Shown: positions 1 to 10,783, numbered from the stretch's first letter. The stretch: DNA of 64,000 nt from Aquarana catesbeiana (GCF_042186555.1 NC_133327.1:332113626-332177625); one strand, 5' to 3'. Translations and numbers: made by a program. Notes: generated from the sequence alone by a model not told the origin.

Positions 1-239
1 TAAAGATCATATGTGATTTAGTTTAAATCTACTTTAATTTACTTGTGTCAGAAAATATGGTGCCAGATGGTGATAATTAGGGCAGACTTTTTAATATATT
101 TTGGGAAATATTTTGTGAAAAGAAACATTCTTTCTTTCAAACTGAGAAAGGTAAAAATCTGCAATGAAATATGCTTCACTACTGGAATACTTACAATGCA
201 TATAACTGATCTAAGTATGTTTTTTTTTTTCTCTTATCA

Positions 240-1790
240 GAAATGAATCTAACATTGGAAGAAAGCCAGTGGCTGCTGTGAAAGAATAGCTGATGACAAA
301 GGAAAGACCATGTGACAGCTTGGAGAACATTAAGTGGAGAAAATGCAAGGACATAAACCAATGGTGAAATAGCCAAGTCTAACAGCAAGAAGTGGGAAAT
401 TATCGATGCAGAGATAAATTCTGATTTTAAGTGGTATCATCAAAGGTACTTAGTCTACAACGGCAGAAAGAAAAAAAAATGAAATGAATGAACAAACCAT
501 CTGGTAAAATATGACTTCTTCCTCCAAATCCCATCCTCCAAAAGAAATATAACTCAATAAGAAAGATGAGACTTGAGGAATTTATAAAAAACAAACAAAG
601 CAACAGCAGAAAAAGTAGAGGGCCTTCTCAACCTTCTCAAAGCTGCGAAGAGCAGCAAAGTTAGAAAAACAACAGCAAAAGGAAGGAAAAGGAGTAACAA
701 AATACTACAAAGATTCTTTTAAATTTGTAAAAAGTGTTTTCACAACAGAGAAAAGTGGATCTTTGAATGCATCAAAGAGGAAGTTTGCAAAGTCCTCAGA
801 ACCATTTACACTGATGTGTGAACCAATTTCACATCCACAACATCAATTAAAAATCAGTCCTCCCAAGTAGCTTGCGATGAAGGAGGTAATGGAGAAAGCA
901 AGATCGGCACTGGTGCCAGGCCCTAATTGTGTTACATTTTGTGTATACAAGAAACAAAGCAACAGCTTTGCAATTGTCCTAAAATTATTCTAGAGAAACT
1001 TGAGGATTGCATCACAAAAGCAAGTAATCCCTAAGACCTGCTGAAGAGTTGGGGGAGTATTGGTATTGGTCTCAAAAGAAAATACTGTAACAAGGTTACT
1101 CTGTTAGGTCACAATCCAACAGTTTTGTCAAATAAACCTTTTGAATACAGATGGTAAGATCTTTTTCAGTGTGCTGGCGCAAATACTTGCAAAGTATCTA
1201 AAACAAAATAGTTTAATTGATATGTCAATCCAAAAAGTTTCTATAGCAGACTTATGGGAATCCCTTGAACATAATAGCATTATATGGTAGCAAAAGTCAG
1301 ACTGCTAAGAAAGAAGTAAGGAATATACATGTCTTGTACCCAGACTTGGTCAATGCCTATTAATCAGTTTCTTATTCCCTACCGTGGACTGCTTTTAATT
1401 TTAGCTGCCTGTAGTAATAACATATCTTATAAAACACCAATTCAGGAATTATAACCTTGTCTCACAACATCAGAATTTACTATGGCTTAGCAATCACTGG
1501 AGATGAGCACTATGATGAGGTACACCATCTCCCCATTGGTTTTTAGGCCATCAGCCTATATAGACAATAAAACAACAGATGAGAACTGTCCCCTGCATCA
1601 AGTGACTTCTGGAAAGCTTTACGCTCTAACAAAATATCAGATAGGGAAAAATGAAGTTCCAACCTAGTAAGTGCAGATGAACCTTCATTGTTAAAGGTCA
1701 AGCTATAGAGCAAGGATTATTAGAAACATCGAAAAGTGATGGCAGAAGAAAAGTAGTGGTCTATCAAATCTACCCCACTTTTTTATGTAC
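240..1790 (+). pseudogene. Decayed non-LTR retrotransposon reverse transcriptase
   Basis: No frame stays open, but conceptual translation across frames recovers a reverse transcriptase of the non-LTR type. Around 890-960 there is a KARSALVPGPN-like block that precedes RT motif 1 in such elements. Around 1130-1290 there is an LNTDGKIFFSVLAQ-like block followed by a QK...SLEHNSIIW-like block. Around 1345-1375 one frame gives DLVNAY, matching the motif A region (LDLANAY) of R2/Rex-like elements. Stops and frameshifts are frequent, so it is old and inactive. The 5' limit is uncertain: 1-240 shows nothing recognisable. Subfamily is not determined. Confidence 0.55.
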
Positions 1791-1819
1791 ATACAGCATA
1801 TTTATAAAAAAATGTTTTT

Positions 1820-2189
1820 ACATTTTATTTTGCTTTTTTGTCTGATTACAGATCTATGTTTGTCCCAAGCCTGTTTGAATCAACTTACTACTGACCGAGT
1901 CATTACCTCTGCTGGAAGTCTATTCCAAGCATCAACTACTCTTTCAGTAAAATAATAATTTCTAAGACTAGTTTAGAATTTCGTCCTGTTAGTTTGAGGT
2001 CATGTCTCCATGGTCTTGATCTTGGCTTCCCAGTCCCTACTTTCATCCAGACAGTATATATTAATTTCTTGAAGTCACTTCTCTTATATTTTTTATCCCT
2101 CAGACCATTCACCCATTTTGTTGCATGTCTCTGGACCCATCCTTTCTTATCAATAACATTTTGTAAGTGAGATCTCCAGAAATGGACAC
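1820..2189 (-). mobile_element. CR1-like LINE, 3' fragment
   Basis: Read on the minus strand, this gives the end of a CR1-type ORF2: a block like FWRSHLQNVIDKKGWVQRHATKWV, corresponding to the conserved 'RPHLEYC..FW.PHLQKDI..LERVQRRATK' region of CR1/L2 elements, followed by a VVDAWNRLPAE-like stretch. It ends abruptly at the LTR element starting at 2195. The other half of the same LINE resumes at 11776, with the codon order continuing across the gap once the 9.6-kb insert and one copy of its target duplication are removed. Confidence 0.7.
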
Positions 2190-2194
2190 AGTTG
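2190..2194. repeat. 5-bp target-site duplication (ACAGT), left
   Basis: ACAGT immediately precedes the 5' LTR and recurs at 11776-11780 just after the 3' LTR. Five base pairs is the usual duplication length for Ty3/gypsy-type integrases. Removing the insert and one copy restores a continuous CR1-like LINE sequence. Confidence 0.8.
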
Positions 2195-2429
2195 TCAGGA
2201 AAGGTTCCACCTGCTGGTGGCACTGTCGGATTTGGCTTGCAGTACTGATGTCCACCAGCGGGTGTCTCCTGGCAGTCTGAAACTGTCAGGAGAGCTTTCG
2301 TCTGCTGGTGGCATTATCTGATTCTTGGGCCGCAGTACTGGCGTCCACCAGCGGGTGGTTCCTGGCAGTGTGGAGTCGACATCTTCTCCTGCGTCCAGGC
2401 GTCACCTGAGCCTGATTGCAGGAGATGTG

Positions 2430-2437
2430 TATAAATA
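2430..2437 (+). promoter_or_regulatory. TATA box of 5' LTR
   Basis: TATAAATA in the middle of the 5' LTR, repeated in the 3' LTR at 11299-11306. Position about 235 bp into the LTR fits a U3 promoter with transcription starting shortly downstream. Confidence 0.6.
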
Positions 2438-2825
2438 CCCGGCAACACACACACAGTTGCTTCGGTATCTTCCTTGCACCCTGACCTAAACCTGTGAGCC
2501 CTGATCCTGTTCCTAACCCTGTTCCTGTCTCTGTACCTGAACCCAGTGCCCTGTACCTGAACCTGTCCCTCCTGTGACCCTGTTACCTTTACCATTGTTG
2601 TGCAGCCTTATCCATTAATGCACTCCCTGTCCTGTTTGTTCCCTGTCCCCATCTGCTTATCTCCCATTGATGACCCTGGCCTGGCTACGTTTATGATTCT
2701 GGTATTCCCCATTTATTATATATTCCTGTCTGACTATTGTTATTTGTGGGTCTCTGTCTGTGAGTTGGTTTGTTGTGCACTGTATTATATTGGAGGTGTT
2801 TGTGTTTATATTTTTCACTTATCTT

Positions 2826-2831
2826 AATAAA
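2826..2831 (+). terminator. Polyadenylation signal of 5' LTR
   Basis: AATAAA about 70 bp before the LTR end. The equivalent signal is at 11691-11696 in the 3' LTR, where it would terminate element transcripts. Confidence 0.55.
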
Positions 2832-2928
2832 TCACAATATTTTCACTTTACATGCGCTTGGTTGCTGTCCACGCAGTTCTGGTCACAGCCGATACATGAC
2901 AGTATACGAAGGCCACCCTTGACCAGAA

Positions 2929-3252
2929 GTGGCTGCACAGAGGAGTCATCTCAGTTCTGTTTGCTTTGCTGAGATGAATTTTGATGTGATTGTTTATTAT
3001 GCTCTGCTGGCATCAGAGAGTGGTGAATATTTTCGCCAGACACTGAAAGAATTAAGCAGTGACCAGCTGCTAAAGATCATTTGTGTAGCTCACTCCCTGG
3101 TTGATCAGGACTGTATGCCATTTGGGGATGTTCAGCCTTTAATTCAAATGTGTGCTGATCTAGCCCTGTCCTGTTTTCCAAAGGGCCGTGATGATTTTTC
3201 TCCCCCTTTCAGTGTTGATCAGGTGGAGTCTCTGGTCTACATACTTTTTTGA
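2929..3252 (+). CDS. Uncharacterised N-terminal ORF of the LTR element (107 aa)
   Basis: This is the first ORF after the 5' LTR. Its ATG at 2929 lies 27 bp into the internal region; a second in-frame ATG at 2974 gives a 92-residue product starting MNFDVIVYY. The protein has ordinary amino-acid composition, in contrast to everything downstream, with a predicted mix of helices, e.g. YFRQTLKELSSDQLLKIICV. I do not recognise a gag matrix or capsid domain, zinc knuckle or protease. Its position is that of gag. It ends at a TGA at 3250, and no pol-like frame follows. Function unknown. Confidence 0.45.
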   Translation: MAAQRSHLSSVCFAEMNFDVIVYYALLASESGEYFRQTLKELSSDQLLKIICVAHSLVDQDCMPFGDVQPLIQMCADLALSCFPKGRDDFSPPFSVDQVESLVYILF

Positions 3253-3352
3253 GCGCTATTCAGCTTGCCCTCAACAAGTGTTAATATAATGTATTAACTC
3301 AGTACAGACCCTTATTAGACAGGCAGCATGTGAACCGTTTTTTGTCCAACCA

Positions 3353-3817
3353 GTGCTCCAAGCATGGTCTGATATAATGCATTCAGCCTCTGTCAGCTCA
3401 CAACAAACTGTCTCTGCTACCACACACCTGCCTGCCCAAAAATCTTTCCCTCCATCACCCACGGCAACCTCAATCTCAGCACAATACACCCTGCTTCCAA
3501 CCAAATATCAATACCCTGTTTCTACTCGCTGGACCTATCCTGCCTTTAATCCACCTGCCTCTTCTCTGCTGCCTACAACTACCCCACAAAAACTTCCTCT
3601 AGCCACTGCTCCCCCTTCCTTGCCATATTCCAGCCCTTCTCTCCAGTCTGCTTCACCCCTTACCTACAGTACTGCAGTTACCTACAGAACTTCAGTAACT
3701 AAGCCAAAGAGGAAACGGAAGCTCTTTCCAACTTACACGATCCTGCCAGTAACCCAACCTGCCTCCTCACCAGCCAATCTGCTCCAGCCTGCTTCCACAC
3801 CCACCGACCTGCTCTAG
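3353..3817 (+). CDS. Ser/Thr/Pro-rich ORF of the LTR element (154 aa)
   Basis: An open frame of 154 codons, very rich in Ser, Thr, Pro, Tyr and Ala, with a short basic cluster (KPKRKRK) near residues 120-126 that could be a nuclear localisation or nucleic-acid-binding patch. It shares its reading frame with the repeat-encoding ORF that begins at 3827; only a TAG at 3815 separates them, so the two may once have been one longer protein. No known domain is visible. It may be the linker between the N-terminal protein and the repeat domain. Confidence 0.4.
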   Translation: MLQAWSDIMHSASVSSQQTVSATTHLPAQKSFPPSPTATSISAQYTLLPTKYQYPVSTRWTYPAFNPPASSLLPTTTPQKLPLATAPPSLPYSSPSLQSASPLTYSTAVTYRTSVTKPKRKRKLFPTYTILPVTQPASSPANLLQPASTPTDLL

Positions 3818-3826
3818 TCTACCTCC

Positions 3827-4387
3827 ATGATTACCAATGGAGCCAAGTTGGCCTCTGATGATACTGAACCTAACCCTGACAACTCTTTGCCTGCTGTCCA
3901 GCCTGAAGTTCCGGTGCCCATGTTCCAGCCTGAAGTCCTGGTGCTCGTGTTGAAGCCTAAAGTTACGGTGATCGTGTTCCAGCCTGAAGTTCTGGTGCTC
4001 GTGTTCCAGCCTGAAGTTCCAGTGCCTGTGTTCCAGCCTGAAGTTCCAGTGCCTGTGTTCCAGCCTGAAGTTCCAGGGGCTGTGTTCCAGCTTGAAGTTC
4101 CGGTGCCCATTTCCCGACCTAAAGTTCTGGTGCCCGTTTCCCGGCCTGAAGTTCCGGTGCCTGTTTCCCGGCCTGTGGAGCCAGTGCCCGTTTCCCGGCC
4201 TGTGGAGCCAGTGCCCATTACCCAGCCTGTGGAGCCGGTGCCCATTGTCCAGCCTGTGGAGCCGGTGCCCGTTGTCCAGTCTGTGGGGCCAGTGCCCATT
4301 ACCCAGCCTGTGGAGCCGGTGCCCGCTACCCACTCTTCTGAACCAGTGTCCTTTACCCGGCCTATTGAGCCAGTACCCTTCATCTGA
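3827..4387 (+). CDS. Proline/valine repeat protein ORF of the LTR element
   Basis: Same frame as the upstream 154-codon ORF. After about 20 residues it becomes a run of 10-residue units of the type QPEVPVPVFQ and then QPVEPVPITQ, about 16 in all, ending at a TGA at 4385. The unit of 30 bp is divisible by three, so expansion keeps the frame. The same frame is open again after the stop but the repeat type then changes to the 27-bp class. It may be a low-complexity structural or spacer protein of the element; equally it may be a by-product of minisatellite growth. Confidence 0.4.
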   Translation: MITNGAKLASDDTEPNPDNSLPAVQPEVPVPMFQPEVLVLVLKPKVTVIVFQPEVLVLVFQPEVPVPVFQPEVPVPVFQPEVPGAVFQLEVPVPISRPKVLVPVSRPEVPVPVSRPVEPVPVSRPVEPVPITQPVEPVPIVQPVEPVPVVQSVGPVPITQPVEPVPATHSSEPVSFTRPIEPVPFI

Positions 4388-4460
4388 TTTGCTGAGCCGG
4401 TGGCCGTCACTCAACTTGCTGAGCTGGTGCCCATTACCCAGCCTATTGGGCCAGTGCCCG
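3890..4460 (+). repeat. 30-bp minisatellite (PVEPVPV-type units)
   Basis: Tandem units of about 30 bp with core 'CCTGTGGAGCCGGTGCCC'. Units drift from a PEVPVPVFQ type at the left to a PVEPVPITQ type at the right. The block reappears at about 5255-5590, 6380-6720 and 7560-7900, so it marks the start of each higher-order unit. Confidence 0.85.
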
Positions 4461-4469
4461 TTACCCAGA

Positions 4470-7400
4470 CCCAGAGCCTGCTACCCAGTCAGATGACCTG
4501 GAGCCTGCTACCCAGCCAGATGAACAGAACCTGCTGCCCTGCCAGTGGACTCGAAGCCTGCTACCCAGCCAGACGACCCAGAACCTGTTGCTCAGCCAGA
4601 TGACCCATAGCCTGCTGCCCAGGCAGATGACCCGGAGCTTGCTGCCCTGCCAGATGACCCAGAGCCTGCTGCCCAGCCAGACGACCCGGAGCCTGCTGCC
4701 CAGCCAGATGACCTGGAGCTTGCTGCCCTGCCAGATGACCTGGAGCCTGCTGCCCAGCCAGATGACCTGGAGCCTGCTGCCCAGTCAGATGACCCTGGGC
4801 CTGCTGCCCAGCCAGATGACCCAGAGTCTGCTGCCCCACCAGATGACCCTGAGCCTGCTGCCCAGCCAAATGACCCTGAGCCTGCTGCCCAGCCAGATGA
4901 CCTGGAGCCTGCTGCCCAGCCAGATGACCCGGAGCCTGCTGCCCAGACAGATGACCTGGAGCCTGCTACCCAGCCAGATGACCTGGAGCCTGCTACCCAG
5001 ACAGATGAACCAGAACCTGCTGCCCTGCCAGATGACCCGGAGCCTACTACCAAGCCAGATGACCCAGAATCTGTTGCTCAGCCAGGTGACCCAAAGCCTG
5101 CTGCCCAGCCAGATGACCCAGAGCCTGCTGCCCAGCCAGATGACCTGGAGCCTGCTGCCCAGCCAGATGACCCGGAGCCTGCTGCCCAGCCAGATGACCC
5201 GGAGCCTGCTGTCCCGCCAGATGACCCTGAGCCTGCTGCCCAGCCAAATGACCGGTGCCCATTTCCTGGCCTGAAGTTCCGGTGCCTGTTTCCCGGCCTG
5301 TGGAGCCAGTGCCCGTTTCCTGGCCTGTGGAGCCAGTGCCCATTACCCAGCCTGTGGAGCCGGTGCCAGTTACTCAGCCTGTGGGGCTGGTGCCCGTTGC
5401 CCAGTCTGTGGGGCCAGTGCCCATTACCCAGCCTGTGGAGCCGGTGCCTGCTACCCACTCTTCTGAACCAGTGTCCTTTACCCGGCCTATTGAGCCAGTA
5501 CCCTTCATCTGATTTGCTGAGCCTGTGGCCGTCACTCAGCTTGCTGAGCTGGTGCCCGTTACCCAGCCTATTGGGCCAGTGCCCGTTACCCAGACCCAGA
5601 GCCTGCTACCCAGTCAGATGACCTGGAGCCTGCTACCCAGCCAGATGACCTGGAGCCTGCTACCCAGCCAGATGAACAGAACCTGCTGCCCTGCCAGTGG
5701 ACTCGAAGCCTGCTACCCAGCCAGACGACCCAGAACGTGTTGCTCAGCATGATGACCCATAGCCTGCTGCCCAGGCAGATGACCCGGAGCTTGCTGCCCT
5801 GCCAGATGACCCAGAGCCTGCTGCCCAGCCAGACGACCCGGAGCCTGCTGCCCAGCCAGATGACCTGGAGCTTGCTGCCCTGCCAGATGACCTGGAGCCT
5901 GCTGCCCAGCCAGATGACCTGGAGCCTGCTGCCCAGTCAGATGACCCTGGGCCTGCTGCCCAGCCAGATGACCCAGAGCCTGCTGCCCCACCAGATGACC
6001 CTGAGCCTGCTGCCCAGCCAAATGACCCTGAGCCTGCTGCCCAGCCAGATGACCTGGAGCCTGCTGCCCAGCCAGATGACCCGGAGCCTGCTGCCCAGAC
6101 AGATGACCTGGAGCCTGCTACCCAGCCAGATGACCTGGAGCCTGCTACCCAGACAGATGAACCAGAACCTGCTGCCCTGCCAGATGACCCGGAGCCTACT
6201 ACCAAGCCAGATGACCCAGAATCTGTTGCTCAGCCAGATGACCCAGAGCCTGCTGCCCAGCCAGATGACCTGGAGCCTGCTGCCCAGCCAGATGACCCGG
6301 AGCCTGCTGCCCAGCCAGATGACCCGGAGCCTGCTGTCCCGCCAGATGACCCTGAGCCTGCTGCCCAGCCAAATGACCGGTGCCCATTTCCCGGCCTGAA
6401 GTTCCGGTGCCCATTTCCCGGCCTGTGGAGCCAGTGCCCGTTTCCTGGCCTGTGGAGCCAGTGCCCATTACCCAGCCTGTGGAGCCGGTGTCAGTTACTC
6501 AGCCTGTGGGGCTGGTGCCCGTTGCCCAGTCTGTGGTACCAGTGCCCATTACCCAGCCTGTGGAGCCAGTGCCTGCTACCCAGTCTTCTGAACTGGTGTC
6601 CATCACCCGGCCTGTTGAGCCAGTACCCATCATCTGACTTGCTGAGCCAGTGCCCGTCACTCAGCTTGCTGAGCTGGTGCCCATTACCCAGCCTATTGGG
6701 CCAGTGCCCATTACCCAGACCCAGAGCCTGCTACCCAGCCAGATGACCTGGAGCCTGCTATCCAGCCAGATGACCTGGAGCCTGCTACCCAGCCAGATGA
6801 CCTGGAGCCTGCTACCCAGCCAGATGAACCAGAACCTGCTGCCCTGCCAGATGACCTAGAGCCTGCTACCCAGCCAGATGACCCAGAACCTGTTGCTCAG
6901 CCAGATGACCCACAGCCTGTTGCTCAGCCAGATGACCCATAGCCTGCTGCCCAGCCAGATGACCCGGAGCCTGCTGCCCAGCCAGATAACCCAGAGCTTG
7001 CTGCCCAGCCAGATGACCTGGAGCCTGCTATCCAGCCAGATGACCTGGAGCCTGCTACCCAGCCAGATGACCTGGAGCCTGCTACCCAGCCAGATGAACC
7101 AGAACCTGCTGCCCTGCCAGATGACCTAGAGCCTGCTACCCAGCCAGATGACCCAGAACCTGTTGCTCAGCCAGATGACCCATAGCCTGTTGCTCAGCCA
7201 GATGACCCATAGCCTGCTGCCCAGCCAGATGACCCGGAGCCTGCTGCCCAGCCAGATAACCCAGAGCTTGCTGCCCAGCCAGATGACCCAGAGCTTGCTG
7301 CCCTGCCAGACGACGCTGAGCCTGCGGCCCAGCCAAATAACCCTGAGCCTGCTGCCCAGCCAGATGACCCTGAGCCTGCTGCCCAGCCAGCTGACCTGGA

Positions 7401-9785
7401 GCCTGCTGCCCAGCTAGCTGACCCGGAGCCTGCTACCCAGCCAGATGACCTGGAGCCTGCTACCCAGACAGATGAACCAGAACCTGCTGCCCTGCCAGAT
7501 GACCCGGAGCCTGCTGTCCCGCCAGATGACCCTGAGCCTGCTGCCCAGCCAAATGACCGGTGCCCATTTCCCGGCCTGAAGTTCCGGTGCCCATTTCCCG
7601 GCCTGTGGAGCCAGTGCCCGTTTCCTGGCCTGTGGAGCCAGTGCCCATTACCCAGCCTGTGGAGCCGGTGTCAGTTACTCAGCCTGTGGGGCTGGTGCCC
7701 GTTGCCCAGTCTGTGGTACCAGTGCCCATTACCCAGCCTGTGGAGCCAGTGCCTGCTACCCAGTCTTCTGAACTGGTGTCCATCACCCGGCCTGTTGAGC
7801 CAGTACCCATCATCTGACTTGCTGAGCCAGTGCCCGTCACTCAGCTTGCTGAGCTGGTGCCCATTACCCAGCCTATTGGGCCAGTGCCCATTACCCAGAC
7901 CCAGAGCCTGCTACCCAGCCAGATGACCTGGAGCCTGCTATCCAGCCAGATGACCTGGAGCCTGCTACCCAGCCAGATGACCTGGAGCCTGCTACCCAGC
8001 CAGATGAACCAGAACCTGCTGCCCTGCCAGATGACCTAGAGCCTGCTACCCAGCCAGATGACCCAGAACCTGTTGCTCAGCCAGATGACCCACAGCCTGT
8101 TGCTCAGCCAGATGACCCATAGCCTGCTGCCCAGCCAGATGACCCGGAGCCTGCTGCCCAGCCAGATAACCCAGAGCTTGCTGCCCAGCCAGATGACCTG
8201 GAGCCTGCTATCCAGCCAGATGACCTGGAGCCTGCTACCCAGCCAGATGACCTGGAGCCTGCTACCCAGCCAGATGAACCAGAACCTGCTGCCCTGCCAG
8301 ATGACCTAGAGCCTGCTACCCAGCCAGATGACCCAGAACCTGTTGCTCAGCCAGATGACCCATAGCCTGTTGCTCAGCCAGATGACCCATAGCCTGCTGC
8401 CCAGCCAGATGACCCGGAGCCTGCTGCCCAGCCAGATAACCCAGAGCTTGCTGCCCAGCCAGATGACCCAGAGCTTGCTGCCCTGCCAGACGACGCTGAG
8501 CCTGCGGCCCAGCCAAATAACCCTGAGCCTGCTGCCCAGCCAGATGACCCTGAGCCTGCTGCCCAGCCAGCTGACCTGGAGCCTGCTGCCCAGCTAGCTG
8601 ACCCGGAGCCTGCTACCCAGCCAGATGACCTGGAGCCTGCTACCCAGACAGATGAACCAGAACCTGCTGCCCTGCCAGATGACCCAGAGCCTACTACCCA
8701 GCCAGATGACCCAGAATATGTTGCTCAGCCAGATGACCCAAAGCCTGCTGCCCAGCCAGATGACCCAGAGCTTGCTGCCCTGCCAGATGACCCGGAGCCT
8801 GCTGCCCAGTCAGATGACCCGGAGCCTGATGCCCGGCCAGATGACCCAGAGCCTGCTGCCCAGCCAGATGACCCAGAGCCTACTGCCCAGCCAGATGACC
8901 CGGAGCCTGCTGCCCCGCCAGATGACCCAGAGCCTGCTGCCCCGCCAGATGACCCAGAGCCTGCTGCCCTGCCAGATGACCCAGAGCCTGCTGCCCAGCC
9001 AGATGACCCAGAGCCTGCTGCCAAGCCAGATGACCCAGAGCCTGCTGCCCAGCCAAATGACCCTGAGCTTGCTGCCCAGCCAGATGACCCTGAGCCTGCT
9101 GCCCAGCCAGCTGACCCGGAGCCTGCTGCCCAGCCAGCTGACCCGGAGCCTGCTACCCAGCCAGATGACCTGAAGCCTGCTACCCAGACAGATGAACCAG
9201 AACCTGCTGCCCTGCCAGATGACCTGGAGCCTACTACCCAGCAAGATGACCCAGAATCTGTTGCTCAGCCAGATGACCCAAAGCCTGCTGCCCAGCCAGA
9301 TGACCCAGAGCTTGCTGCCCTGCCAGATGACCTGGAGCCTGCTGCCCAGTCAGATGACCCGGAGCCTGCTGCCCAGCCAGATGACCCGGAGCCTGATGCC
9401 CGGCCAGATGACCCGGAGCCTGCTGCCCAGCCAGATGACCCGGAGCCTGCTGCCCAGCCAGATGACCCGGAGCCTACTGCCCAGCCAGCTGACCCAGAGC
9501 CTGCTGCCAAGCCAGATGACCCAGAGCCTGCTGCCCAGCCAAATGACCCTGAGCTTGCTGCCCAGACAGATGACCCTGAGCCTGCTGCCCAGCCAAATGA
9601 CCCTGAGCTTGCTGCCCAGCCAGATGACCCAGAGCCTGCTGCCCAGCCAAATGACCCTGAGCTTGCTGCCCAGCCAGATGACCCAGAGCCTGCTGCCCAG
9701 CCAGATGACCCAGAGCCTGCTGCCCAGCCAGATGACCTAGAGCCTGCTGCCCAGCCAGATGACCAGGGAGCCTGCTGCCCAGCTA
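4470..9785 (+). repeat. 27-bp minisatellite (DDPEPAAQP units) in higher-order repeats of 1.1-1.2 kb
   Basis: Most of this stretch is tandem 27-bp units with core 'CAGATGACCCGGAGCCTGCT', coding DDPEPAAQP in one frame and QMTRSLLPS in another. Blocks of 30-bp units at about 5255, 6380 and 7560 punctuate it, giving higher-order units of about 1125 bp (5255-6379) and 1180 bp (6380-7559). A 270-bp sub-duplication is visible inside the 1180-bp unit (6878 versus 7148). Because units are multiples of 3 and lack stops in several frames, many long ORFs appear on both strands; these are not independent genes. Confidence 0.9.
6320..8675 (+). repeat. Two essentially identical 1180-bp tandem units
   Basis: Sequence from about 6320-7495 recurs at about 7500-8675 with an exact offset of 1180 bp. 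Every translated segment I compared in the two copies was the same in all frames, and the nucleotide lines spot-checked were identical. This is much closer than the roughly 90% between the two LTRs, so the duplication is younger than the insertion, or homogenised, or an assembly artefact. Confidence 0.8.
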
Positions 9786-9786
9786 G

Positions 9787-10131
9787 ATGACCCGGAGCCT
9801 GCTACCCAGCCTGATGTGCCTCTGTCTGCTACCCAGCCTGATGTGCCTCTGTCCACTGCCCAGCCTGATGTGTCTCTGGCTGCTGTCCAGCCTGATGTGC
9901 CTCGGTCTGCTGCCCAGCTTCATGTGCCTGTGCCTGCTACCCAGCTTGATGTGCCTGTGCCTGTTGCCCAGCTTGATGTGCTTGTGCCTGTTGTACAGCT
10001 TGATGTGCCTGCTGCCCAGCTTGATGTGCCCATGCCTGCTGCCCAGCTTGATGTGCCCGCTGCCCAGCCTGATGTATCTGTGCCCATTGTCCAGTTCAAT
10101 GTGCCCGCTGCCCAGTTTGATGTGCTTACTG
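9787..10131 (+). repeat. 24-30-bp minisatellite (DVPVPAAQL units), part 1
   Basis: A third repeat class follows the 27-bp array, with core 'CAGCTTGATGTGCCTGTGCC' and encoding DVPVPAAQL-like units. The frame is open from 9759 to 10286. The array is interrupted at 10132 by an insertion flanked by a 14-bp direct duplication and resumes at 10784. Confidence 0.85.
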
Positions 10132-10783
10132 AGGCACAGATAAACACACATGGATTTCTTCAGAATAACAAAAGCCTTTTTTTGTTTATCCGTATGGGGG
10201 ATGAGCGTTTAACGCAATACCTAGAAGACCTGTGGTGGAGAGATACAGTGGGACCCTTCCTTGCCAAGACCCGCGGCTGGGGTTGATAGCCACATGCCTG
10301 TATGATCTCTGTAACAGGAGATCAAAGGAGCTGGTAAGGGGCAGCATTTACATTGGTGGAGGAACCCTTCTGTCATCACATTCTTCTTGGTGTTATTACT
10401 GTAGCACTCACACCGCATGGATTCTTGTCTCACCCACTTTTGAGGAAACATTCTGCCAGTGAACTTTCTCCCTTCCCCGTCATTTATTGGAATGGACTGA
10501 ATGTACCCATCATTTTACATATATTGTCGCTGGATAGGGTATCAATAAGTTTTTCTTAATAGTACATATTGTCACCACATCACGGGTTCATCACCTCCAC
10601 ACTGAGAGGTATATATACTGTTTCATTATATGTTAAGTAAAATTTTTTTTAGCGCAGCTACTTTTTGAACTATGTGTATTATGGGTGTCTCACATTTTCT
10701 AGTTGCAGCTTTGTGTTATTTTATATACTCTGTATATTATTTATACGGGTTCTATAGGGATAGCGCAGTAATTTTTTCTGTTA
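10132..10783. mobile_element. 652-bp insertion with 14-bp target duplication, class undetermined
   Basis: Non-repetitive sequence splits the DVPVPAAQL array. TGATGTGCTTACTG occurs on both sides (10118-10131 and 10784-10797), and removing the insert plus one copy restores the array. A 14-bp duplication points to target-primed reverse transcription (LINE, SINE or PLE). The right end has 'AGCGCAGCTACTTTTT' and 'TAGCGCAGTAATTTTTT' motifs that resemble the 3' terminal 'AGCGCTGCTTCTTTT' of the PLE at 53779 read on its sense strand, so a truncated PLE tail is possible. No coding domain was seen. Confidence 0.65.

Larger units (their letters stand above)
2195..2901 (+). mobile_element. 5' LTR of pol-less gypsy-like element
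   Basis: About 707 bp, beginning TGTCAGG and ending CATGACA, so its ends form the short inverted repeat expected of an LTR. It is roughly 90% identical by eye to 11060-11775. It contains a duplicated block of about 90-100 bp (around 2208-2290 and 2300-2385, each with 'GCAGTACTG.YGTCCACCAGCGGGTG'), a TATA-like box at 2430-2437 and a polyadenylation signal AATAAA at 2826-2831. This supports an LTR with its own promoter and poly(A) site. Confidence 0.85.

Noticed and set aside
4588..10286. Dozens of long ORFs on both strands encoding SLLPSQMT, GSGSSGWAAG, AGQQAPGHL and similar
   Set aside because: They are frame shadows of 27-30-bp tandem repeats with no stops, not separate genes.
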